A DNA stretch of 64,000 nucleotides from Chloroflexota bacterium (GTDB taxonomy: Bacteria; Chloroflexota; Anaerolineae; Anaerolineales; UBA11579), in NCBI GenBank assembly GCA_016191875.1, contig JACPVG010000030.1, positions 1-64,000 of the forward strand, in the 5' to 3' direction. Each line of letters begins with the position of its first letter. Position 1 is the stretch's first letter. A program made the translations under genes and the position numbers. This document shows positions 57,407 through 64,000 of this stretch, piece by piece. The notes under the pieces were generated by a model that was not told where the DNA came from, did no database searches, and saw only the letters and a program-made list of their open reading frames with translations.

Positions 57407-57523
57407 CTAAAACCCCTGGTAGATCCAGGTCGGGGCGGCGTTGGCGGTCATGATGACCATCACGATCGCCAACAGGCAGAGCAGGACGGCGTAGAGGTTT
57501 TCGCGCGTAAGGAGACGTTTCAT
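57407..57523 (-). CDS. DltX-like 38-residue membrane microprotein
   Basis: Encodes MKRLLTRENLYAVLLCLLAI, a continuing hydrophobic helix, and the C-terminus PTWIYQGF. DltX and related MBOAT-associated peptides consist of one membrane helix with a terminal F-x-Y-x-x-F motif whose Tyr is thought to carry the acyl group; W-I-Y-Q-G-F fits with Trp for the first Phe. It ends 4 nt before the MBOAT start. Too short for ordinary gene callers. Function by homology of layout and motif is an inference, but a specific one. Confidence 0.72.
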   Translation of the reverse strand: MKRLLTRENLYAVLLCLLAIVMVIMTANAAPTWIYQGF

Positions 57524-57651
57524 TGATGGAAGGGAATTGGGCAACTGGGCGATCAGAAATCAGGCGGCCAGGTCATCAGGTGTTTGGGTCATTGGAAGTC
57601 AATGTGATACGGAGATGGAACTCCCTGTTTACCTGATTCTTGAGCAACTCC

Positions 57652-58041
57652 TCATTTGTATCCGCACATGCGCCACTCGCCGCCTTCCTGAACGGCCAGG
57701 TAGGCGCGGGCTGCCAGGTCCAGGGGGCGGTCTTCGCCCTGGTAGGTGGCGATGATGGCACCGGTGCAGTTGACGATGGTGCCGTCTTCCGTGGGGCCCT
57801 CGACGCAGGAAAAATCTTCCAGGCGGGCGGTCACGCCATCGAAGGCGTGCACTTCGGTGAGGGCTTCCGCCTCCCAGGCGGCGCAGGAGAGGGCGGCGGC
57901 GGCGGTTTCATCTTGGGCGACGATGGCCTGAATGTAGTTCTGGATAGCGGCCGCGGCGCCATCGGCTTCTCCGCTACCTGAGGCGCAGGCGGCCAGCCAG
58001 AGCGAGGTGAGAATCAGAATGGGAAGAATGGCTCGTTTCAT
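57652..58041 (-). CDS. Hypothetical small lipoprotein
   Basis: 129 residues from ATG 58041 (AAGGAT upstream; TAAAAT -10 at 58070-58075). Lipobox LAAC, then a single domain (AAIQNYIQAIVAQDETAAAALSCAAWEAEA...EDGTIVNCTGAIIATYQGEDRPLDLAARAYLAVQEGGEWRMCGY) with four Cys in the mature part. The pattern resembles the NTF2/DUF4878-like fold common in lipoproteins. Ligand unknown. Confidence 0.75.
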   Translation of the reverse strand: MKRAILPILILTSLWLAACASGSGEADGAAAAIQNYIQAIVAQDETAAAALSCAAWEAEALTEVHAFDGVTARLEDFSCVEGPTEDGTIVNCTGAIIATYQGEDRPLDLAARAYLAVQEGGEWRMCGYK

Positions 58042-58145
58042 CGCATATCCTTGGTCGGGTTCGGGAGTGATTTTACTACGCGAGAACAGAACCATCCGGC
58101 TATTAGCAAAAGTCGGGTGTCTGTAGATGCGTGCGTGTCCAGGGG

Positions 58146-60068
58146 CTAGGTCTGCCGGTAACCCAGCAGGCGCAGGCCGTTGAGCACCACCACCACTGTG
58201 CTGCCTTCGTGTCCTACTACGCCCAGCGGCAGGGGCAGGTCGATGGCGAAGGTGGAAATCATCAGCACGAGGATGACCGCCATCGAAAAGATCAGGTTTT
58301 GCCAGACCACTCGCTGCGCCCGGCGCGCCAGACCCAACGTATGGGAGAGGTGCGCCAGGTTGTCGGCCATGAGCACCACATCGGCGGTTTCGAGCGCTAC
58401 GTCGGTGCCGGCCCCGCCCATGGCGATGCCCACGTCGGCGGCGGCCAGGGCAGGGGCGTCGTTCACGCCATCGCCCACCATCGCCACCGGCCCGTAGCGG
58501 CGGCGCAGGTCTTCCAACAGGCGCACTTTCTCCTCCGGCATCAGGTCGGCGTGAAACTCGTCCACCCCGGCGGCCTGGGCCATGTGGGCGGCCACGCGCG
58601 GGTTGTCGCCGGTCAGTATGACCACCTTAATGCCCTGGTCGTGCAGAGCCTGGACGGCGGCCGGGGCTTCCTCGCGCAGGGTGTCTTCGACCGCCAGCAA
58701 GCCCATCCAGCGGTCCGCGCCATACGCCAGCATCACGGTGCGGCCCTCCGCTTCCAGGCGATCCAGGTCGGCGGCCAGCCCGGGTTCGAGCTCCAGGCCG
58801 CGTTCGCGAAACAGCCGCCGATTGCCGATGAGCAGGTCGCGGCCTTCCACGCGGGCCGCCACGCCCAGCCCGGGCAGGGCCTCGAAGGCCTCCGCCTCCG
58901 GGTAGGCCAGCCCATCTGCCTCAGCGCGTTCGAGGATGGCCCTGGCGAGATGGTGCTCGCTGCTGCTTTCGGCGGCGGCGGCCAGGCGCAGGAGGTCGCG
59001 TTCGCTCAGTTCGCAGCAGGTCTGGATGTGGGTGAGGCCCGGCTTGCCGGTGGTGAGCGTGCCAGTCTTGTCGAAGGCGATGACCTTGACGGTCGCCACG
59101 GCTTCCAGGTGCGCGCCGCCCTTGAAGAGCACGCCGCGGCGCGCACCGTTGGCGATGGCCGAGAGGATGCTGGCGGGCGTGGAGATGACCAGCGCGCAGG
59201 GCGAAGCCACCACCATCCAGGTCATGGCCCGGTAGAAGGTTGGGTGGAACTCGTTGCCGAAGATGAGGATCGGCGCAGCGATGAGCAGCAGCGTCACGCC
59301 GATGATGGTGACGGAATAGTACTGCTCGAACACATCCAGCCGCCGCTGGGTTTTGGCCTTGCGGTGCTGGGCTTCTTCCACCATCTGAACGATGCGCGCC
59401 AGGGTGGTGTCTTCAGCCAGGTGCGTCACGCGCACTTCCAGCGCGCCGTTGCCGTTCACCGTCCCGGCGAAGACCGGGTCGCCAGGTTCCTTGTAGACCG
59501 GCAACGATTCGCCGGTGATGGTGGCCTGGTCGACGTGGGAAGCGCCGGTGAGCACTTCGCCATCGATGGGGAAGCGCTCACCGGGCTTGACCTGTACCGT
59601 ATCTTTGAGGCGCAGGTCTTCCACCGGGACTTCGATCCACTCCGCGCCCCGGCGCACACTGGCGGTGGCCGGGCGCAGATCGAGTAGTTTGCTGATGGCC
59701 TGGCGGCTGCGATCCATGGCGTAGCCTTCCAGCGCGCCGGAAAGCGAGAAGAGGAACAGGAGTGTGGCGCCTTCGGCCGGGCGGCCGATGGCCGCCGCCC
59801 CTAACGCGGCGAAGATCATCAGCAGGTTGACATCAACCTGGCGTTGTCTCAGTAGGGCGAAGCCGTCCAGTACGCCGAACAGCCCGCCGGCGAAGAAGGC
59901 GAGAGTGTAGAGCAGGTAGACGGCCGGCGTGTGGCCCAAGGCGCGTTCGACGAAGTAACCGCTCAGCCCGGAGGCAAGCGTGATGACCGGCATGAGCGGC
60001 TCGATTTTCTGGCGGGTGAGCCACCCGGGCAGTTCCAGGGGGGTGGGGCGGGGTTTGGTGTTTTCCAT
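58146..60068 (-). CDS. P1B-4-type metal-transporting ATPase (PfeT/CtpD-like)
   Basis: 640 residues, no N-terminal HMA domain. Actuator TGES (185-188), membrane motif S-P-C (289-291) instead of CPC, phosphorylation DKTGT (D333), and GDGVNDAPAL. Near the C-terminus is H620-E-G-S-T, the hallmark of P1B-4 pumps, which export Fe2+ or Co2+ (PfeT, CtpD, CoaT). Together SPC and HEGST argue against copper. The gene lies 3 nt after a PerR-like regulator, matching the PerR-PfeT iron-efflux link known from Bacillus. Metal choice remains inference. Confidence 0.92.
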   Translation of the reverse strand: MENTKPRPTPLELPGWLTRQKIEPLMPVITLASGLSGYFVERALGHTPAVYLLYTLAFFAGGLFGVLDGFALLRQRQVDVNLLMIFAALGAAAIGRPAEGATLLFLFSLSGALEGYAMDRSRQAISKLLDLRPATASVRRGAEWIEVPVEDLRLKDTVQVKPGERFPIDGEVLTGASHVDQATITGESLPVYKEPGDPVFAGTVNGNGALEVRVTHLAEDTTLARIVQMVEEAQHRKAKTQRRLDVFEQYYSVTIIGVTLLLIAAPILIFGNEFHPTFYRAMTWMVVASPCALVISTPASILSAIANGARRGVLFKGGAHLEAVATVKVIAFDKTGTLTTGKPGLTHIQTCCELSERDLLRLAAAAESSSEHHLARAILERAEADGLAYPEAEAFEALPGLGVAARVEGRDLLIGNRRLFRERGLELEPGLAADLDRLEAEGRTVMLAYGADRWMGLLAVEDTLREEAPAAVQALHDQGIKVVILTGDNPRVAAHMAQAAGVDEFHADLMPEEKVRLLEDLRRRYGPVAMVGDGVNDAPALAAADVGIAMGGAGTDVALETADVVLMADNLAHLSHTLGLARRAQRVVWQNLIFSMAVILVLMISTFAIDLPLPLGVVGHEGSTVVVVLNGLRLLGYRQT

Positions 60069-60071
60069 GGG

Positions 60072-60533
60072 CTACTGCGATGTCGCTTTCTGGCATTCCG
60101 GGCACAGGCCGTAATAGAGCACGCGGCCGCCCTTGATGGCGTAACCGGATTGGGCGGCGATCTCTTCTTCCAGGTGGCGGACGTGATGGCTTGGCAGGTC
60201 AATGACTCTGTGGCAGCGGGTGCAGGCCAGGTTGACATGCGGAGTGGCGTCGGCATCGTAGCGCACGCCCTCTGGCCCGACGCTACCGAGATCGTTAACC
60301 AGGCCGATTTCCACCAGCGTTTCGAGCGTGTTGTAGACCGTCGCCAGGCTGAGGGAGGGATATTCGGCCAGCAGAGCGTGGTGAATCATCTGGGCGCTGG
60401 GATGCTCGCGACTGTCTGCCAGCAGGCGCAAAATGGCAAGCCGCTGCGGGGTGAGCCGCAGCCCGGCCCTTTTGAGCGCCTGTGCCAGGGACAGTGAGGA
60501 ATTTTCGAGAGTTTGGGTCAACTTGGTATCCAA
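60072..60533 (-). CDS. Fur-family regulator, PerR-like
   Basis: 153 residues, TTG start (no in-frame ATG nearby; AGGA lies 12 nt upstream). Winged helix GLRLTPQRLAILRLLADSREHPSAQMIHHAL...SLATVYNTLETLVEIGL, regulatory His region DADATPHVNLACTRCHRVIDLPSHHV, and second CxxC LCPECQ. A near-consensus PerR box overlaps its promoter, so autoregulation is likely. It is co-transcribed with the P1B-4 ATPase and presumably links peroxide or iron status to efflux. Confidence 0.9.
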   Translation of the reverse strand: MDTKLTQTLENSSLSLAQALKRAGLRLTPQRLAILRLLADSREHPSAQMIHHALLAEYPSLSLATVYNTLETLVEIGLVNDLGSVGPEGVRYDADATPHVNLACTRCHRVIDLPSHHVRHLEEEIAAQSGYAIKGGRVLYYGLCPECQKATSQ

Positions 60534-60551
60534 TTTCGCATCATTCCTAAA

Positions 60552-60566
60552 TTAGAATGATTATAA
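60552..60566. promoter_or_regulatory. PerR-box-like operator over the -10 region
   Basis: TTAGAAT-G-ATTATAA matches the Bacillus PerR box TTATAAT-N-ATTATAA at 13 of 14 positions. On the minus strand 60560-60565 is also the -10 TATAAT. An adjacent TCATTC/GAATGA inverted repeat spans 60541-60560. Confidence 0.7.
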
Positions 60567-60770
60567 ATACAAACAGATGGGATGTCAAGGACGGAGAATG
60601 GCTGACAAGTAGACAAGTATCGAAGCGAACGACCTCAGCACGTCAACCATGTTTCTTAAGGGACAAACCAGGATGATTTTCGGGACATCCGTCCGGTTGT
60701 AAATTCAGCGCGCTCAGGTCATAATTGTTCCGAAACGCGCAAGCGACCTGCCAATGCGAAGGAAAAGCAC

Positions 60771-61661
60771 ATGGTGACCAAGACGACAGCGACAATACTG
60801 GATGGCGTTGCCATCGCCAACGAGATTCGCGCCGGGATGGCCGAAAAGGTGGCAGCGCGCCTGACGGTGGGGAAAACCCGGCCCGGCCTGGCAGCCGTGC
60901 TGGTCGGGAACGACCCGGCCTCGCACGTCTACGTGAAGATGAAGCGCAAGGCCTGCGAGAAGGCCGGCATCCAGTCCTTCTACCACGAACTGCCCGCCGA
61001 TACCCCCCAGGCCGAACTGGAAGCGTTGGTGGCGAAATTGAACGCCGACCCGGCCGTGAACGGCATCCTGGTGCAACTACCGCTGCCCAAGGGGCTGGAC
61101 GAAGAGCGCGTCCTGCAGGCCATCGACATCCGCAAGGACGTGGACGGTTTTCATCCGCTCAACATCGGCCGCTTGGCGCAGAAGGGCCGCAAGCCGCTGT
61201 TCCTGCCCGCCACGCCGGCCGGCGTGATGCTGCTGCTGGAGCGCAGCGGCGTGAAACTGGAAGGCGCCAACGCCGTGGTGCTGGGGCGCTCGAACATCGT
61301 GGGCATGCCGGTGGCGTTGCTGCTCATCGAAGCTAACGCCACGGTGACGGTGTGCCACTCGCGTACCAAAGACCTCAAGAACGTGTGCGCCGCGGCCGAC
61401 GTGCTGGTGGCCGCGGTGGGCCGCCCGGAGATGGTAAGGAATGACTGGATCAAACCCGGCGCGGTGGTCATTGACGTGGGCGTAAACCGCATCGATGACC
61501 CCGAATCCGAGAAAGGCACGCGCCTGGTAGGCGACGTGGCCTACGACGAGGCGCTGGGGGTGGCCGGGGCCATCACGCCGGTGCCGGGCGGCGTGGGGCC
61601 GATGACCATTGCCATGCTGCTCTCCAATACGCTGAGGGCGGCCGAACTGGCGGACGGCTGA
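60771..61661 (+). CDS. folD: Bifunctional methylene-THF dehydrogenase / methenyl-THF cyclohydrolase
   Basis: 296 residues with FolD signatures: [31 protein letters not shown] (containing the catalytic Tyr and Lys), [52 protein letters not shown] for the NAD(P) fold, and [16 protein letters not shown]. It interconverts one-carbon folates in the cytoplasm. AAGGAA precedes the ATG. A candidate -10 CATAAT lies at 60720-60725, and a terminator follows. Confidence 0.97.
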   Translation: MVTKTTATILDGVAIANEIRAGMAEKVAARLTVGKTRPGLAAVLVGNDPASHVYVKMKRKACEKAGIQSFYHELPADTPQAELEALVAKLNADPAVNGILVQLPLPKGLDEERVLQAIDIRKDVDGFHPLNIGRLAQKGRKPLFLPATPAGVMLLLERSGVKLEGANAVVLGRSNIVGMPVALLLIEANATVTVCHSRTKDLKNVCAAADVLVAAVGRPEMVRNDWIKPGAVVIDVGVNRIDDPESEKGTRLVGDVAYDEALGVAGAITPVPGGVGPMTIAMLLSNTLRAAELADG

Positions 61662-61682
61662 GAGACCGCGAAGGCGCAAAGA

Positions 61683-61714
61683 GAGCGGGCTGCGGTTGCC
61701 CGCTCCTTCTTTTG
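61683..61714 (+). terminator. Intrinsic terminator of folD
   Basis: GAGCGGGC (61683-61690) / GCCCGCTC (61698-61705) followed by CTTCTTTT. Confidence 0.85.
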
Positions 61715-61814
61715 TGGGAGGCAAAGTCTATTCCAATGGGCGGACGACAGAATTGCAGGGCAGGCGTATAGTTCAGCGGCATTCATACATCTCAAAAGGA
61801 TTGGAGCACTCTCT

Positions 61815-62456
61815 ATGATGCGAAGCATCGTTTTCACTCTGCTGGCAGCACTGGCGCTGGGGGCGTGCAGCCCGGGCGCGGCCGCTGAACCAGCCCCGGA
61901 ACCGGTAGAGGTCGTCACTACGCTGCCCGTGCCTGAGGTGACCGAAACCCGGGAGCCCGCCGCACTGGCCCCGACGCCGGTGACGCTCATCGGCAAACTC
62001 ACTGCCGTCGCCACCTTCACCCAGCCGGAAGTGGGATTCGCCTTCGATTACCCGGCGGATTGGAGCATTACCGCTCTGCCGGAACTGCCGTATGCGACCG
62101 TCTCGATTTACAGCCCCGCGCCGACCCCCGAACCGGGCGTCAAGACCGACCAGGACAGCCTGCCCGCCGGTGTCGAGAAGCTGGATATCGTCCCGGTGAA
62201 CTGGGCGACCTACGAAGAACTGATCCAACAGCGCCACGATGAGTTCGCCGGCTATGCCTACACCGCCGAGGACGTCACGCTGCCCAGCGGCCTGACCGGC
62301 GTCCTATTCCGCGTGGAACCAAAGACCGAAGGCGACGTCGCCATCCGCGTTTTGGTGACGCAGGTGAACGGCACGCCGATGCTGGTGGCCGGACTGGCCT
62401 ATGAGTTTCACTACTTTGAGGCGATTGCCTTCACGCTGCGTCCAGCCAACCCCTGA
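61815..62456 (+). CDS. Hypothetical lipoprotein
   Basis: 213 residues (or 212 from the second ATG at 61818). Lipobox LALGAC, an acidic/Pro linker (EPAPEPVEVVTTLPVPEVTETREP), then a domain of about 150 residues that opens FTQPEVGFAFDYPADWSIT and includes YAYTAEDVTLPSGLTGVLFRVEPKTEGDVAIRVLVTQVNG. The YP(A/S)DW start is typical of PsbP/PpdA-like lipoproteins, so a Mog1/PsbP-like fold is possible. Function unknown. Confidence 0.75.
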   Translation: MMRSIVFTLLAALALGACSPGAAAEPAPEPVEVVTTLPVPEVTETREPAALAPTPVTLIGKLTAVATFTQPEVGFAFDYPADWSITALPELPYATVSIYSPAPTPEPGVKTDQDSLPAGVEKLDIVPVNWATYEELIQQRHDEFAGYAYTAEDVTLPSGLTGVLFRVEPKTEGDVAIRVLVTQVNGTPMLVAGLAYEFHYFEAIAFTLRPANP

Positions 62457-62476
62457 ACCACACATCCACTATTCAA

Positions 62477-62509
62477 CCTCTCGTGTCGCCAGGCACACGG
62501 GAGGTTTTT
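62477..62509 (+). terminator. Intrinsic terminator after the lipoprotein gene
   Basis: CCTCTCGTGT (62477-62486) / ACACGGGAGG (62495-62504) and five T. Confidence 0.88.
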
Positions 62510-62651
62510 GCTATGTAATGTCTGCAAAAATATGCAGAGTAGGAGCCAACCTCCGGGAGGATTGTTGGTTTCTTGACCCAGGAGACAATGTAAACTTCAA
62601 TTCGGCTGTGTTATGCTCTGAATCGACTCGGTTTTGAAAGGTGAGTGAGCG

Positions 62652-62828
62652 ATGAAACGAGCATTGAATATCCTGGGTATCCTGCTCATCCTGATAGGCG
62701 GCGTGTTTTTCCTTCAGGGCATTAACATCCTGCCGGGCAGTTTCATGACCGGTGAAATTGAGTGGGCGGTGTACGGCGCGTTGGCGGCCGCTCTGGGCTT
62801 TGTGCTCATCGGCCGGGCGCGGCGCTAG
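62652..62828 (+). CDS. Small two-helix membrane protein
   Basis: 58 residues: MKRALNILGILLILIGGVFF, then LQGINILPGSFMTGEIEW and a second hydrophobic helix ending GRARR. The motif LQGxNxLPGSFMTG recurs in small uncharacterised membrane proteins of many bacteria. AAGGTGAG lies about 8 nt before the ATG. Function unknown. Confidence 0.8.
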   Translation: MKRALNILGILLILIGGVFFLQGINILPGSFMTGEIEWAVYGALAAALGFVLIGRARR

Positions 62829-62903
62829 CGCCGTGCGCCACACCAGCGCGCGGGGTCTTGTAAACCACTCATGCATTCGCACTTCTTCTCCCCAGTGGGG
62901 TGA

Positions 62904-62925
62904 TATAATTTCACTTGTCAGACAA
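62904..62925 (+). promoter_or_regulatory. Promoter and GntR-type operator candidate
   Basis: TATAAT at 62904-62909 is followed by TTGTC-A-GACAA (62915-62925), a perfect 5-1-5 palindrome over the predicted transcript start. This is the form of GntR/FadR-group operators. A second GACAAC follows. Confidence 0.55.
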
Positions 62926-62963
62926 CTAGACAACACGGCGGCGGGACCTCCCGACTTTCGCCC

Positions 62964-64000
62964 ATGTCCACTCTGCTGATCAAACACATCGGCCTGCTGG
63001 CGACGATGGATGACGCCCGCCGCGAAATCGGCGACGGCGCGTTGTTCGCCCGCGACGGCCTTATCGAGCACGCCGGCACGACCGCCGAGGTGCTGGCCCA
63101 TGCCGCCGACGCCGACATCGTCCTGGACCTGCACGACCACCTCGTGCTGCCAGGTTTGGTGAATACCCATCACCACTTCTACCAGACGCTCACCCGCGCC
63201 GTCCCGGCGGCGCAGGACGCCAACCTGTTCAACTGGCTGAAGACGCTCTACCCCATCTGGGCAGGGATGACCCCGGAAGACATCTGCCTTTCCACGCAGA
63301 CTGCCCTGGCGGAACTGGCGCTCTCCGGCTGCACCACCGCCAGCGACCATCTCTACATCTTCCCCAACGGCGCGCGCCTGGACGACGAGATACACGCCGC
63401 CCGCGAGCTCGGCCTGCGCCTGCACGCCTCGCGCGGCAGCATGAGCCTGGGCGAGAGCCAGGGCGGCCTGCCGCCCGACCGGGTGGTGGAGGACGAAGCC
63501 TCCATCCTGGACGATTCGGCGCGCCTGGTCGAGGATTATCATGACCCGCAACCCGGCGCGCTCACTCAAATCGTCCTGGCGCCCTGTTCGCCGTTCTCGG
63601 TCACGCCCGACCTGATGCGCGAAACCGCCCGGCTGGCGCGCCAGTACGGCGTGCACCTGCACACCCACCTGGCCGAGACCGAAGACGAAGAGCAGTTCTG
63701 CATCGAGCAATTCGGCCATCGTCCCGTGGCCTTCATGGAGTCGCTGGAGTGGGTGGGGGAAGACGTGTGGTTCGCCCATTCGGTGCACGTGAACGACGAC
63801 GAGATCGGCGTGTATGCCCGCACCGGCTGCGGCGTGGCCCATTGCCCCAGCAGCAACATGCGCCTCGCCTCGGGCATCGCGCCGGTGCTCAAGTTGCTTG
63901 GCGCGGGCGTCAACGTTGGGCTGGGGGTCGATGGCTCGGCCAGCAACGATGGCAGCCATCTGCTGGGCGAAGCGCGCCAGGCGATGTTGCTTTCCCGCCT
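62964..64000 (+). CDS. 8-oxoguanine deaminase-like amidohydrolase (3' end cut off)
   Basis: At least 345 residues of an AtzA/TrzN-type metal-dependent hydrolase. Metal ligands: VNTHHHFYQTLTRAVPAAQD near residue 68, the His in VHLHTHLAETEDEE, and the Asp in VGLGVDGSASNDGSH; HSVHVN supplies another His. SGCTTASDHLYIFPNGARLDDEI is characteristic of the 8-oxoguanine deaminase branch rather than cytosine or chlorohydrolases. It would convert 8-oxoguanine to urate for purine salvage or catabolism. No clear Shine-Dalgarno precedes the ATG. The gene runs off the window. Confidence 0.9.
   Translation, partial: MSTLLIKHIGLLATMDDARREIGDGALFARDGLIEHAGTTAEVLAHAADADIVLDLHDHLVLPGLVNTHHHFYQTLTRAVPAAQDANLFNWLKTLYPIWAGMTPEDICLSTQTALAELALSGCTTASDHLYIFPNGARLDDEIHAARELGLRLHASRGSMSLGESQGGLPPDRVVEDEASILDDSARLVEDYHDPQPGALTQIVLAPCSPFSVTPDLMRETARLARQYGVHLHTHLAETEDEEQFCIEQFGHRPVAFMESLEWVGEDVWFAHSVHVNDDEIGVYARTGCGVAHCPSSNMRLASGIAPVLKLLGAGVNVGLGVDGSASNDGSHLLGEARQAMLLSR

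Noticed and set aside
1-64000. tRNA or rRNA genes
   Set aside because: No cloverleaf T-arm words or rRNA-like stretches were seen on reading both strands; a covariance search would be needed to exclude a divergent tRNA.

Overview
The window looks like a chromosomal segment of a Chloroflexota bacterium, probably Anaerolineae-like. This is an inference from four things seen in the sequence: high GC with strong third-position bias; many lipoproteins with LxAC-type lipoboxes followed by Pro/Thr/Ala-rich linkers; Ser/Thr kinases fused to TolB-like propellers; and a T-box ahead of serS. No rRNA, tRNA, CRISPR array, intact transposase or prophage was seen.

Layout. 1-5.8 kb: a truncated DUF2652/SRPBCC gene, a Fur-family regulator divergent from a zinc-type cation exporter, and serS behind a T-box with a UCC specifier. 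5.8-13.4 kb: a minus-strand cell-envelope block (lipoprotein, VanW, LCP-like protein, degenerate glycosidase-like protein, two small proteins, a noncanonical FtsZ, a TIM-barrel-like protein). 13.5-15.2 kb: an AT-rich island with an orphan Rhs C-terminus and an overlapping membrane gene, followed by about 870 bp of repeats and inverted repeats. 16-20.5 kb: pgeF, a glutaredoxin/DUF2085 fusion, and a TlpA-CcdA-L,D-transpeptidase operon. 20.7-29.7 kb: polA, a large TPR protein, a surface protein, a HAD phosphatase, DUF3054, an ECF sigma factor and its anti-sigma factor. 29.8-41 kb: two paralogous lipoproteins, a class A PBP lacking its catalytic residues, a class V aminotransferase, two tandem membrane paralogues, a GHKL ATPase and a membrane Ser/Thr kinase. 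41-48 kb: ogt, a three-gene ABC-2 exporter, tag, a receiver-like protein and murJ. 48-54.6 kb: a PH-like/coiled-coil/zinc-ribbon protein with two kinase-TolB proteins. 54.6-57.5 kb: a dlt-like acylation cluster (ACP, SGNH, MBOAT and a 38-residue DltX-like peptide). 58-60.6 kb: a PerR-like regulator with a P1B-4 metal ATPase. 60.7-64 kb: folD, a lipoprotein, a small membrane protein and the start of an 8-oxoguanine deaminase gene.

Two themes recur. First, cell-envelope functions are over-represented, and several of the proteins resemble enzymes but lack catalytic residues: the PBP at 31844-34675, the glycosidase-like protein at 9138-10178, and an FtsZ whose T7 loop has lost an Asp. Second, many start codons lie 6-9 nt after a TANAAT-like hexamer, as expected for leaderless transcripts. 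In three places the same spacing leads to a short upstream ORF that ends just before a main gene.

The strongest candidates for undescribed biology are the FtsZ-centred cluster, the DltX-like microprotein cluster, the PH-like/zinc-ribbon plus twin-kinase module, and the family of 50-bp palindromic elements (TAGTTGGCCG arms) present in three intergenic regions.
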